The notes beneath the pieces are model-generated. The model searched no databases. It was not told the DNA's origin and saw nothing but the letters and a program-made list of their open reading frames with translations. 64,000 nucleotides of DNA from Liolophura sinensis (lineage: Eukaryota; Mollusca; Polyplacophora; Chitonida; Chitonidae): positions 79,886,028 through 79,950,027 of the forward strand of contig NC_088295.1 in assembly GCF_032854445.1 (NCBI RefSeq), read 5' to 3'. The translations under genes were made by a program, and so were the position numbers. Numbering within the stretch: the stretch's first letter is position 1; every line of letters starts with the position of its first letter. Below are positions 47,701 through 60,200 of this stretch, one piece after another.

Positions 47701-49782
47701 AAGGATGTAGAGACTTATACAGTCTTACTAAATAGTCTCTGTGTGCGTGTACCTGTAAATGAAGATCAAGCTGTATCGCGGAACAGCAAGCAAACTCAGG
47801 CAAGACAATATGTACGATACATTTGCAACACTCAATAAACGGACCCGTAGTTGATATACGTTGCTCTGAACAACCAGACACTGAGATGCTATCTTGTTCA
47901 CTCATAACTCGTCACCGGCGGCTAGGTGCATTATGAAACCTATCCATTCATGTTGTTTTATGCAAGTTCTCGTTCTTCACTGAAACATAATTTGGCGTAC
48001 ATGTAAATAAAATGTATGCTGTATCAAGCTAAGCGATTGCACCCTAGAAAAAATCTGAAAATATGATTTTACAAGAGAGATCATCTATATGAGAAATACA
48101 TCAGGTCATACCGCGCAAAAAGATGACACAAACGAACTTATAAGCTGTGTGTTTGATAAATGTTGAATTTCTTTACCCACAGTGTTCTTATTTCACAAAG
48201 GACTTTTCGAACACATGTACCGCGTCTGATAGCACATCAGAGGTGAGTCACTATTTTATTCTATTTTACCTTGATTAGATTGTTAAATAAGCCAACGTTT
48301 AAACTGGAAGCGGTGAGTAAATATATTACATATACAGTCGATGCCCTGTGTAACGACCAAATAAATGTCATATTGGGAGTGGTAAAATAAGTCAACGTTT
48401 AAACTGGAACCGTACGCAGATGTTAGTTATACAATCGATTTTTACAACGACAAAGTTGTAAACATTGGCCATAGTGAGTGGTAGGGGTTATGATGAGATA
48501 TTTGCCATAATTATGTTTATTTTACTCAAGAAACAAGACATGGCTGTTGAAGTCATCACTGTTATAATCCCTGTTGGCGGATGAACGATGGGTACATCAT
48601 CTACATGTGGCCATTTCTGTATCCCGATGCATTTATCAGTATCTATATGCGGTAACCATGATGTTGTCACGGAATGACTTATATGTGATATAGACAAAGA
48701 CACAAATAAACATATATATTATTATTATTTTATGATATAATATGATTTAAAGTTCATTTTCTGCTCATGTATGAAACTCTTTTATCCAGTTATTCAAAAT
48801 TTGCAAGGAATTACTGTTATTGCAGCACTTAGATAGTAGGCCTATGCGGATGTGGATCGAAGTATTTTGACGGAACTAACACAAATTATAACAAATATTC
48901 GAAAAAGAAAATTTATATTCTTATATTCTTAGTATCTGTTATTTGCTTCCGGTTGTTAGTAAAAGCATAATTATTATAAAATATGAAACCATACACCAGA
49001 TGTTACCTTGCAGAATGTTTATAATTGTCATTCTTAAAGAGTACAATTCTACACTTATTGGTACAATTCTTCAACAATACATATATAGGTTTCCGCAGTG
49101 TCGATGACCGAGTGCTTACAGCGTCCATCTAATTACTCGAAGATATACAAACGAGTCTGATCACAGGATACCCATCTTTGCGGCATTGTCGTCTTAACAG
49201 TCTCGATTCTATCCTACTTGGCCTTATACGTAAGGCGAAGGAATTAACCATTATTGCTTACTCTCATTATTATTACGCCTTACTCTCATCGCGGAGTCTA
49301 ACGGTTAGAATCTCTTTCTTCATTACAAAATAATGATTTTAGTACAGGTCAAACGATGACTGACGAGGATTTAACATAAAGTATCACATAGCAAATGTTA
49401 TCCTTTTAGTAATGCCCCATGGGAGAGTCCGTATACTGCTTATTTGGTACGGTCCCTTACTTACTCTTCATGAGAAATGCGTTCGTGCGCCATCGTCAAT
49501 GTAGTATTATACACATGCCGACCCCCTTTTCTACGAGTTAATTTTAAACAACTTTTTGGAGATTTTATGTTAATAAATTTATTCATCATTACCTTCAAAT
49601 TTTGACATGAAGTTTTCTGAATAATCTTTAAATAACTCTTTTAAGAGCTGGTGCAGGACAACGGAAAGTGAGTGAGTTTTGTAGGTACAAATTATTTCTC
49701 GAACAGCGCCTTTATCCGCGTCAGATTAATACAATGTCTAATAGGTATGATTTAAGCATCAAATTATGTTATATATCTATGA
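47701..49782. other. intergenic DNA with a short direct duplication
   Basis: Two copies of AAGTCAACGTTTAAACTGGA-type sequence lie at about 48283 and 48385, about 102 bp apart. No supported gene. Confidence 0.5.
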
Positions 49783-50873
49783 GGGGCCAAATTAACATTT
49801 AATCGAGAATTATCGATATCGATAAATAAATTATAGATATCGCTAATTTATTTATTGATATTGATAAATAGCCATATTAATCGATATCAATAAATGAATT
49901 ATCGATATCGTTAATTTATTTATCGATATTTATAAATATGGCAATTTCTCGATACCGATAAATCAGGGACATTAGTCGCATGATAGTAATAGCTCCCTTC
50001 TAACATCTCGTGGGATTTTCGCGTAGTCTAAATTAGTTCAAATGGCGGGTGTTTCGGATGTGGACGATGTTTTACGTGTCCTAAACAACACAATAACTCG
50101 AGATGAAAGAACACTACAACAAAATATTGGTAATTTGGATAACTTAAACAATAGATTGTCCCGGGATTTGGAAAACTTGACACGAATAAACTCAACGTTG
50201 TCAACAGACACTGCGAATGCACTGAACAGGGCACTCCGCGATCTTCAAGGCGAGGTACAGGCCTGTATACATTTACGATCTGCACCATTATCATCAAATG
50301 TGGGCATTACAGAAACGGTGGGCGTGGAGAATGGCTTACCTACACCACGTAGAAGTAATACTAGCACAGGTAAGCCAGTCAGCACCATAATACACATTTC
50401 TCAACAAAACTTATCTTTACAGGTAATGTACGTGTACTCCCTCGGCTAATATAGTGTAAATTATCAGTTTCTGGTTTACCAAACGAAAGAGAAATAAACT
50501 AGAAGTGTGTTTTAGCAGTAGAAAAGAAATTCCGGTTCGTGTAAATGTGTAATAATCGGTTGGCCGCAAATGTATATGTTAAATATTCTTGAGCAAATAA
50601 ATAATAAATTCATCTTGTTACTGGAGTTTGCTGATGGAGCTTTATGCCGAAAACGTTTGCTCACACAAAGGTAATTTAAATGTAATATATCAATATCAGC
50701 TGAATCATAAAAAAGCCTCACTGAGCTGTCATTTCCACTGAAACTAAACCTAAACCTGAAACACTATTTATCGATAAATATTTATCGATATCAGTAATTC
50801 TGTTATTGTGTTATTGATATCAATAAATGAATTGGTGATATCGATAATTCTCGATCAAATGTTAATTTGCCCC
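49783..50873 (+). mobile_element. DNA transposon-like element with ATCGAT-rich inverted termini and an internal exon
   Basis: The left terminus GGGGCCAAATTAACATTTAA continues TCGAGAATTATCGATATC. The reverse complement of the right terminus (ending about 50873) reads GGGGCAAATTAACATTTGAT, CGAGAATTATCGATATC. About 37 of 39 bases match, with one gap. Inside each end lie several TATCGATA / GATATC palindromes spaced 20-30 bp (49808-49960 and 50768-50848). The right end runs into a poly-C tract. The interior carries one convincing coding start at 50042. The superfamily is not identified; the target duplication is unclear because of the poly-C. Confidence 0.65.
50042..50369 (+). CDS. first coding exon (about 109 residues) inside the TIR element
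   Basis: The start has good context (TTCAAATGGCGG). The protein begins MAGVSDVDDVLRVLNNTITR and is helical with regular Leu/Ile/Asn spacing from residue 10 to 80 (LNNRLSRDLENLTRINSTLS), suggesting a coiled coil. It then turns Pro/Ser/Thr-rich (GLPTPRRSNTSTG). A strong donor, CACAG|GTAAGCC, follows at 50369/50370; without splicing it stops at 50449. No second exon is found before the right terminus. It may be the N-terminal exon of the element's own multi-exon protein, left after internal deletion. No DNA-binding or catalytic domain is visible. Confidence 0.5.
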
Positions 50874-51836
50874 CCCCCCCCTCCCTTCCCCCGTATATAT
50901 CGGCTCTTTCCCGTAGCTTTTCTCAGTAGTATCAGATATTTGACAAAGGAGGGGTCTTACAGATCTTATGGTAAAACTACTTCGTTGTAAGAAACGTCTA
51001 GAAGATTTCAACAATACTGGGTATTTGTCGGGAGCAAGTGGCATCAATGGAGACCATTTGGCGTGGGGAGAGAACAGTAGCAGGGTTATGGGCTGATTCT
51101 CCGAAGTGGAAAAACCTAAACGTGTCGATCATTCTGACAGAATTAATTTCTGGGGTCGTATAATGCGACACAAGAGACCTACTGTAGGCCTTTCTGCACG
51201 AAGTACTGTGTGTTCACCAAGTCTGAAGTCTCCACTATTGACTCAGGAGGGGTGTGCGTGTGACTCTGACAAAAGGTACATCTGTAAGAGTAGAGTCGAG
51301 AAGAACTCACCTGACACTTCCGCTCTCTGAGTGCTTTTTCTCTGAGTGACTTTTTAAGCATTTACATGAGTACTGGAATAAAACCCTGTAACTCACGTAA
51401 TGTTACGAGGGTCAGGATTTTACCGGATAGCTGTGACAATTTGCCAGCTATCTGTTATTTTACTCTCTGTGTTTGCGTTTTATTGATACATTTTCTCTTC
51501 TGCATTCCGTACCACACATTTTTCGGTGACCTATTTTGTATCGAGGCTACTTACGAGAAATATACCGGACGATTTGTCATGGTCATGAACTAATTTTGTA
51601 TTCCGTGCGCGTGTAGGGCCTGTGTGTATTTTGGATAAAGTTTACATTATATGATCTTATGACATCTGTGTTCAAAAAGGCTGACTTGCGAAGTCCATTG
51701 TGAGAAATTTGGGTCAATACGTTATGAATAGTTGTTATTCCCTTACACAGCCTACGGTGCTATACACTTAACTGCTTGCTGTGCATTTTGTAGATTTAAA
51801 ACCACTACATTCCTTCCTGTTAGTAGCAGTTAATAG
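50874..51836. other. poly-C tract, then intergenic DNA
   Basis: The run of Cs at 50870-50881 and a CCCTTCCCCC stretch adjoin the element. The rest holds no recognised gene. Confidence 0.5.
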
Positions 51837-52081
51837 ATTTATTTATTTGATAGGTGTTTTACGCCGTACTCAAGAATATTTCACTTATACGACGGCGGCC
51901 AGCGTTATGGTGGGAGGAAACCGGGCACAGCCCGAGGGAAACCCACGACCATCCGCAGTTTGCTGACAAACCTTTCCACGTACGGCCGGAGAGGAAGCCA
52001 GCATGAGCTGGACTTGAACTCACAGCGACCACATTGGTGAGAGGCTCCTGGGCCATTACGCTGCGCTAGCGCGCTAACCGA
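51837..52081 (-). mobile_element. SINE, family B, best-preserved copy, with an inverted extra head
   Basis: All blocks are present: GATAGGTGTTTTACGCCGTA, CAAGAATATTTCACTTATAC, CGACGGCGGCCAGCGTTATG, AGCTGGACTTGAACTCACAG and GCTGCGCTAGCGCGCTAACC. Immediately after, 25 bases of the head recur in inverted orientation at 52082-52106. Confidence 0.9.
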
Positions 52082-52106
52082 CTAGCGCAGCGTAATGACC
52101 CAGGAG

Positions 52107-52685
52107 CAGTTAAAAGATGCTTTAGGTTTAGCTTGTACTTGTTCGACAAAACATTGATTGTTGTCCGTTAGGTGCCCTGTATTTCCTGACGATGGCATAA
52201 GTGTATGTCGAAATACTGATCTACCACAACGATAACCGTGACTTTTCGGAGTTATCTATATTTTCTATTACCTTCAAATTTAATTGTCTTCAAGAATAAT
52301 CAAAAGAAAAAAAAAGAAATTAAATAAATGAGAAGATGGAAACCTCAGCGAAATTCGAAACCCAGCATTACCATCTTTATAGTGATGACCTGAAAGTTTT
52401 CAGCAAAACACTGACTTTAAAATATTCTATTTGTGTCAATGAGGTAAACAAATTTCTGAAATGGCCTTAAAGCTTATCTAAATCTTGGGAATATAGGTCA
52501 GTGTCTCATTTTCTTTAACCTAACACACATACATATATACTCTAGCATTCAACACTGAAGTCCTGGCAGTTTGAAACCTGGCCATTTCAGTTGCCTGTCC
52601 ATGTTAATGCATATTACGTCAAACGCCAAAATCTTGTCGTCATTTTAAATTAGTTTATCCGCAGTTAATACCTATTTCTGTCTGG
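52107..52685. other. intergenic DNA, nothing identified
   Basis: Lies between the SINE and the Tc1-like element. No coding or repeat signal. Confidence 0.5.
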
Positions 52686-54121
52686 TAACTGACGGCCAAA
52701 AGAATCTTTACGACTCCGTGAGTAAACTTTAACCAGCCTTTTCAGCAAATTAATATCAAATTATTGTAGGAAAACATTGTACGAAGCATATTCTCATGTG
52801 CGACAAGCGTCAGATACACCCACACGAGTTTGTTTTGAGACAACGAAGAAAGAAAAATCACGTGACCCATAGATGGCCGCAACTGCATATGTAATAACTG
52901 TATAAAAACGTTATTCACAGTGTGCTGGACTTGCACACTGACTAAAAACCACCAAAGTAATGCCTCCATTGACTCTAGAATAACGCGAGAGGGCCCTGGG
53001 TATGGTATCCATGGGATCCACGCATGCCCACATTGCAAGGACCTTCGGCTGCTCTCGTGTAACTGTGTCAAACTTGATGCAACGTTACAGACAGACAGGG
53101 CAGACATTGGACAGGCCAAGAGCAGACAGGCCTAAGGTAAATACGCCCACAGAAGACGGGTACTTGCATGCGCGCCTTACACCTGAGGAACCGCTTCCTG
53201 ACGGTGACGTCATCGTCAATCAATGCCTTGGGTCACCGGGTCAGTTGGCAGAACGTGTCCAGGAGACTCATGGTTCACGGAATTATGGCCTATCGACCAT
53301 TCAGAGGTTAGTTGTTGACAGCCGAACATCGTCGCGAGTGCATGGTTGCTATGGGCTCGAATTGTGCGAATTGGCGAACGAACGACTGCATCATACGTCC
53401 AGGAGGTGGTACCGTTTGGTGGCGGCAGCGCGATGGTGTAGGGTGGGATTTGTGGAGAAGAACGGACAGCACTGGTCATCATCTACGTTAACCTAACAGC
53501 TCAGCGTTAAGTGGAGGAATCTCTACGTCCTGTTGTCTTGCCATTCCTTCAACAGCAGCCACGTGGTGTCCTGTACCAGCAAGACAACGCCACACCCCAT
53601 GCAGCTCGAGTTGTGCAGAACTTCCTGGACGCCATCAACGTCAACATCTTTCCGTGGCCTGCACGTTCCCCAGATATGTCCCCTATAGAACACCTTTGGG
53701 ATATCATAGGTCATCGAGGAAGACAACGGCCACACCTTGCATCCAACCGACAGGAACTGACGTTCGCTCTCCACGATAAATGGCAACGAATCCCACGTCA
53801 TCTCATCTGACGACTGACTTTTTCTATGCGTCGCAGAGTTTTTGTATGTATTGAAACAAGGGGTGGCCACACGCGATATTGATTTGTTTTGATATTGACT
53901 GATTTTAAAAATGTTGTTAACCAAGATGGAATGGCTTTTTTTCTACCCTTGCTCTGTTTGTTCACTTGTATAATGATTTGAACGCTGCTTTATCCGTTCT
54001 TGCCCAAGACTTTCAGTATCTAAAGTCATTGGTTTTTTCAATATAGTAAACTTCAGTGTTTTTTGCTTTGGCAAAATAAATTGATTTGAACTCTTTGTAA
54101 AGTTTCTTTTGGCCGCCAGTT
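52686..54121 (+). mobile_element. Tc1/mariner-like DNA transposon, defective
   Basis: The left terminus AACTGACGGCCAAAAGAATC (then TTTAC) matches the reverse complement of 54097-54121, AACTGGCGGCCAAAAGAAAC (then TTTAC), in 23 of 25 positions. The element is about 1.43 kb, a usual Tc1 size. The left end follows TA. The right flank reads TT, so the TA duplication is not perfect. A broken transposase fills the middle. Confidence 0.75.
52960..53810 (+). pseudogene. Tc1-like transposase, frameshifted and partly deleted
   Basis: The reading starts at ATG 52960, with a TAA after seven codons. The N-terminal helix-turn-helix follows (HIARTFGCSRVTVSNLMQRY) with an RPRADRPK linker. The C-terminal catalytic half lies in another frame: YQQDNATPHAARVVQNFLDA, then SPDMSPIEHLWD, with 34 residues between its Asp and Glu as in DD34E enzymes. 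Between them, near 53330-53460, frames shift twice and the block that should carry the first catalytic Asp appears deleted (LTAEHRREC runs into a GGGTV-like segment). The enzyme would be inactive. Confidence 0.85.
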
Positions 54122-55396
54122 TTGTTCATTTTTAGAAAACTGAAATTGAGAATTGTGGGAATTCTCTAGGTACCACGGTATTAATATACATGAATATAAG
54201 CGTCATGCCCGACATTCGTATACCATTCGTAATCCGTAAAAGGCGTTCCAAGTCGATAATCGCAAGATTCATTTCCAAAACAACGTTTAACACTAGCTCC
54301 CAAAGACAAAGGTATGTAAGAAATTATACAAATAGGAAATAAAGCCGGTAACACACAAAAGAGAAGCGGTCATCGGTTTTCAGTGATGCTGGGCAGACAG
54401 TGGATATTCCAGGCATGAATTCCATATCAAAGTTCAAATTCGTAGTCCATGAATGAGTTCCAGGTCAAATTAGTCGTATTTATTTATTAGTTCTTTAAAA
54501 TGCCCTCAAAATGCCTTATATACGTCACCTCACAGTTCATATTCTATTTTTTTTTACATTTCTGGTATGAATGTGTGTAGTGGCGTCCATTATAAGTAAA
54601 TTTGTCCTAATGGCATTTTCACTGAATTAGCACTTTAAGGCAGTATTTAGTCAAATTTCTTTTCTCAACACCAAAGTTCTATTTTACATACCGATATTTC
54701 ATTTTTATAAAATGCAGTAAACTTATACCAGTATACTTCGACGTCCGCAATCGTCAGTTGACAAACAAAGCTACCAATCAATAATTAGACTTCGTCAGCT
54801 TACATTTACTTTCCAAACTAGATGAAATGACTTGGTATTATATATTTTATAATTATACATCAACATAAATAGTTTCTATAATCTTTGCCATATGCGGTAT
54901 TGTATCGGGCTACAGTCCCATAACTCAGCTTTCAAACAACATCGAGTGTGTCACGCAACACACCAGTCGGTACGTTTACCTCCCGGAGTAATCGTTTCAT
55001 GCTGTTTATGTGTACAAATAAAAGAATTTCAATTTGTTTACTTCGATAATTTTCGATAACTTCCGACAAAAACAGCTTGCCGTATGCATAGAAATACTCA
55101 TAATAATATGCCTGAAAGTCTTGAATCCCTTTGGCAGTGCTGTTTCGGTATGTCTGACAAAAGTAGATCATACGAATCTTCTTTGTACTGCGCATGGCGA
55201 TAAATGCTTAGGTAACGCCCAAACTTACAGACAAGATGAAGATATAAAGGAACATTTGCTTAAAAATCGTTGGAGTCTTTGGGCACCGAAAACGTAAATT
55301 CAAATTGGCGATTCGACGACTTTGTATATCTTGCTCATCAGCAGTATCTCACTAGCCATGGCGGTAAGATCAAATTGCAGAATTCAAAATTTTCAT
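54122..55396. other. intergenic DNA, no supported gene
   Basis: AT-rich. Open frames at 54932-55297 on both strands lack recognisable domains. Confidence 0.5.
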
Positions 55397-55655
55397 TTGA
55401 GTGAGTGAGTGAGTGCTTGGTGTTTAACGTCGTACTTAACAATTTTTCATTTATATGACGACGAAGGCATCCTTAGAGTGTATGCAGTGTGCCTCCTTGT
55501 TGTAGGACGGATTTCCCCCGCTCTTTTATCTAGTGCTGCTTCACTGAGACGCCTTACCGAAGGCAAGTAAGCCGTCCCGCCCGAGCGGGATACGGGGTCA
55601 ACCAGTCATAGCACTACCCCCTTCATGATGAACGCCAATGGAGGAAGTTACAACT
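55397..55655 (-). mobile_element. SINE, family A
   Basis: TGAGTGAGTGAGTGCTTGGT, TTTAACGTCGTACTTAACAA, ACGACGAAGGCATCCTTAGA, TAGTGCTGCTTCACTGAGAC, GTCAACCAGTCATAGCAC. Nearly complete body. Confidence 0.9.
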
Positions 55656-55727
55656 CAAGTCAGTTTTCATTTGAACTTATGTCATTAAGTTTAGGTTCAT
55701 AAACATGAAGGTGTCTTATGTTGACAG

Positions 55728-55904
55728 ATACTGAAACGTGTCCTCCTAAGTTTTACATCAACCGAAAGACGAAGTCGTGCTACCGCATTATGGGTGAGGA
55801 GAAGGTGGTACCAGTCCCGGGTGGACTGTCAGAGCCAGGGAGGAGACCGGATCTGATGCGACACGATGGAGGAGTACAGGCACGTGGTCATCCTCATCAC
55901 GGCT
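55728..55904 (+). pseudogene. dead C-type-lectin exon, upstream copy
   Basis: After ACAG at 55727 the frame reads DTETCPPKFYINRKTKSCYR, matching the DIKSCPSEFYMHRPTFACYR start of the intact CTLD exon at 60003. Further on, EYRHVVILITASK recurs only after frame changes. The donor position reads AAAGATAC instead of AAAGGTAA. It is a duplicated, decayed exon of the same family. Confidence 0.7.
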
Positions 55905-56596
55905 TCCAAAGATACAAAACACACTTGTCACTTTTGAAGTATGTCGGGGTTTGCTTTCTACAAAAAATCGACTGTACACTTAAATGTCTTAAACATCATA
56001 AAATTAGAAATAAATCGTATTTGTATGATAGACCATTACAAATGCTATCCTTAAATATATTTAGTGTTTTCACAAGAAAAAGAGTAAGCTTTTCCTCCAT
56101 AGATGTTTTGAAAATAAATACTAGGATAAGTTAAAAGCCAGTAATGAAAATACTTAATAAAAAATCGGAATCGTTCACTTGATCCAATAATTTTGTGAAA
56201 CATATCCAGAATCAAATAATGCAATGTTTCAGAACGAATACTAGATACATTTATTGGATGATGAGTGTGCATGGTTGTTGTTGGCTTTTGTACTTTGATA
56301 ATCTAACAAAGACATAGTTGAAGGCAGGTAGAGTAAAACTTTATCAAATGACATTATGCTATAAGGCGGGTGAATGGCCCTTTAGCAAAACAGCTGTACA
56401 GAAAATGAAACTGAGTATAACAGATTTACAGCCTACGCAGCCTTCGAATAATTTGTATTTATAACTTCCTTAATCTGGTAACAGCTGTAACTTATGTAAA
56501 CAAAAGAATAAACTTTTTGTGATTGTGAAACAAACTGTGATTTAGTATTAATTTACTTGCATGTTTACATAAGCTAAATTATGATTCAAACATCAC
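55905..56596. other. intergenic DNA, nothing identified
   Basis: AT-rich sequence between the dead lectin exon and a SINE, with no gene. Confidence 0.5.
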
Positions 56597-56754
56597 ACGT
56601 GGGAAGGTCTTCCAGCAACCTGCGCATGGTTGCGGTTTTCCCCTGGGCTCTGTCCAGTTTCCTTCCACCATAATGCTAGCCGCCGTCGTATAAGTGAAAT
56701 ATTCTTGAGTACGGCCGAAAATACCAGTTTAATTAATAAATAAAATAAATAAAT
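56597..56754 (+). mobile_element. SINE, family B, 3' half
   Basis: CACACGTGGGAAGGTCTTCC, TCCACCATAATGCTAGCCGC, GTCGTATAAGTGAAATATTC, GAGTACGGC, then AATAAATAAAATAAATAAAT. Confidence 0.85.
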
Positions 56755-57231
56755 GATTCAATGCATGGTCGTATGCATACTTACACACTTAACTGCGAAC
56801 CGGCATATCTTTATTATCTTGTACAGAGGAAGACAAGCCTTGTGATATCCCATTGGTTTATGGTCCGCTTAGAACACCAGTTATTTCCCATAAATACACT
56901 CAACGGCCTATTTTGTATGCATGAAGTGCTTTTGTAATGTGTATGTCTTCTGCATACAGTTCGCCTCATCACATCTGAATACATCCGTGTTCTTAAGTAG
57001 TACCAGTTACAGTTCCTCAACAGCTGAGACTTTCTACCGTTTCTATTTTATCGTCATCTATACATTAACCAGAGTTCGACAAAACCGATAGTTATATATT
57101 TATAACTTCAGTGGGGCAAGTGGTTAATTTTTTTAAAACTAGGCCAAAGTCATAGATTTCTAGAACCTGTTAATAAAAGGACTTGAAAGACCTATTTCAG
57201 ATATAGCTGCGCGTGCAGAAAGCTATACAAC

Positions 57232-60200
57232 ATGGCGCTGAGAACGCTCCTCCTGTGCGGTGTGGTTGTACTGGCATTCACCAATCCAGTGTCCAGCGGA
57301 CTGTCTCTATCGTCACTTTCGAACAGAGTCGACCGTTTGGAAGCTTTATCTGCAGACGTAAGTATATACCTTAGCCTGCAAGGAACTCATATTTCAACTG
57401 CAATGGTGAGTTCATTAGAATGTATATATATATTTCAGTAACAACAAAGGTAAAGTCTTTGTAAACTTCAAAGTTTGGTATCCCCAGCTTATAGTAATAA
57501 TGAATAGATATTTCCTTAAAGTGAAGAAAAACGAATGTTCACTATCAAGTGGTCCGCCTTGTGTTTTTGTTCTCTGTATACTGTTCAGTTTTCTTAGCTA
57601 ACAAGGTCAACGCGACTTCATACATGTAGTCCCTATAGGGCCCTAACCATTACATATCCAGTATTACTGCTACACAAGTAAATGCTAAAGTTTTAGCACA
57701 TAGTATACGCCGATAACTGACACAGATATTAGTAGTGTTGAAAGTAGAATATTACATTTCTTTTCCAGCCCTACGGGGAAAAGTAAAGGTATGAGTATGT
57801 TCATTAGATGGTCTAACCCTGTGAGAGAAGAGAAACCCAATATTCTTGCTTGAATTACATATATATTGGCTAAAACAAGCAGACCATGTGTCCCAAATTT
57901 TAAAAGAATTAGGGTAAAGGCCTATGCAGAATGTTTCCGGAATGGTCCAGGATCAGGATATCCACCTCCTGTCGCTCTTCATGTTTTCGTTATTTACTAC
58001 GCGTGGTTGTAGCGAACTTACACTTGTTATTGGCTGAGAGAATAAACGCTTTAGGCTGTGCCTACTCTGTCATGTGTTAAATAAAACATATGTATTAAAT
58101 GATAAATTATGTCAGCCTGCGTGTCATATAGCTGTTTACAACATTTAAAAAATTTGACAAAGAACAAGGTCATACAGTTCATTTTGAAAACAACATAATA
58201 AACACCAATTACTCTTAATACCCCTCCAACAAGTTGTTGTTGTTTTTAGAAATCATTTCAGAAAGAATAACACGTGTGGTCTTTTATACTTTTGAGTAGA
58301 ATTCAAAAGACAAAATATTTCTTTCCAACGCTTTGGCTAAATTTTTTTCATGGTAACTCGATGCCACTAGCGGATCATTATTACCGGTATATACCACCTT
58401 TCTGATATACAAATGATGAACGAGCCCTCATTAATGCTGGGTCCAGTTATTTATTTATTTGATTGCTCTTGAATTTTCCGATTATACACCGACCGTCATG
58501 TTTATGTGTGGTGAAAAAACAGAGTGCCCGAGTAGCCATGCACCGAACCTGGCCAGGTACATGTACCTGACATACCTGATTTACAAGTGCAGAGTAACTT
58601 CTCTGAAATACGCCTGGACTTACACATTCTCTGTATCTGCTTAAATTTCGCTACCAGAGCCAAGCTGATATTATCTACTTCGTAATACAATAGAAATAGG
58701 TCATTCCCAGCACCAACAAGCGACATTGCATGTGATCAAATTCCAACCACATTTTGTTTTGCAGGGCCTTTTCCCGGGGAATAACGTGTCCTATTCTGCA
58801 GGTATGTGTGCACCATTCCACTTTCAGTTTTGTTATTGACACGATATGTGATGACGCATTTTAATGAGTATTCTAGGCTTCTTCCAAATTCATGACATTT
58901 TAAATGTATAACGGTAAAGAACCCAGGCTCTAGAGTTCGTTCCTTACCGTTCCATTGTCTTGGGGCAACCTGAAAATCAGCCACTAAATTTAAATTAATT
59001 CCCAAAGACGTTTCCAGGGGTGTTCTAAACATGTAAATCAAATTATTGTACATATCCACTCATTTGGTGTCGCCATTTCACCGCGTTAGAGACACGTCAC
59101 AAATTTTAGGTAATAAACAATGTCGCGCTGTTACAGTGAACATGATCGGGCATGGCAATTTGATAGAACAAAAATACAAACAAAAACACAAACGCCAGAT
59201 GTCCCACTCAAGAGTTTCAGCTCCGTTTTCTAACAGCCAAACTTTCTTTGAGCTTGTCAGTTTGTCAGGGCGAACGTCTTCGTCTCCGGAGTCAGTATTA
59301 CTTTACATTAGACATTAGGGAATTTGCCGAACGGAATAAGTTCTTGTCATTTGGAAACGTCTTTCCTGTCGATGTTGGGGGAACATTTCCTTTAAAACTA
59401 AGGCTTCGAAGAGCAAACAGTTATACAGTGAAATCTTCTGTTTCGCAGGCATTGGCGAGGCGGATTTGTTGCCAGCTGCAGAACTTGCCCTGACAAATTA
59501 CCCACCCAACATGTAGGCATTGTGACACAGTTAGTCGCTCTCAGTTCGGCATAAATGTATGACTGTCCAGTTGAACCAATATGCCTCGGTTTAACATTTA
59601 AACTAACCTCCAAATCCAAATTTTTTTGACATCGATGTCTGTAAATTTTTGAAGAGGAATCATGAGCTGAGCAGTGTTTAGACGCCATAGCCAAAATATT
59701 ACAACATAGTCCAAAAGAACTTCTACAACATGGCTACGTGGAGAGATTTGTCTGTCAGTTCTATATCCCCAATGTTGATTTCCATCTTCGCGACTTTCAA
59801 AACTTTCAAATTTTTAAAAATATTTTTTTGGCTTACTTCTTTTTTGTAGGTATACATATTGGCAAACTTTGTGTTCACTGTAAGCATTAATGAAACACAA
59901 CAACAACAATAATTCAAACCATGTTGCGCGCACTAAAAGTCGGTCTCAGTCAGAAACATGACCAAATATTCTATACACCTTATAATCTGCTTCTGTTGGT
60001 AGACATCAAGTCATGCCCGTCAGAGTTCTACATGCACCGCCCCACTTTTGCCTGTTACCGGATTATGAAGGAAGTAAAGTCGTGGTACGAGGCCCGAGAG
60101 GAATGCCACACCCAGGGGGCTGACCTGATCTGGTACGAGAACCCGGTCGAGTATAGACACGTGGTCATCAAACTCCTCACCTCTCTCACAGAGTCGAAAG

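Noticed and set aside
47518-47838. 106-residue Lys/Asp/Arg-rich protein
   Set aside because: Made almost entirely of a 21-bp minisatellite; both strands are open for the same reason.
58441-58470. Another family B SINE
   Set aside because: Only TTATTTATTTATTTGATTG is shared; the following sequence does not continue the SINE body.
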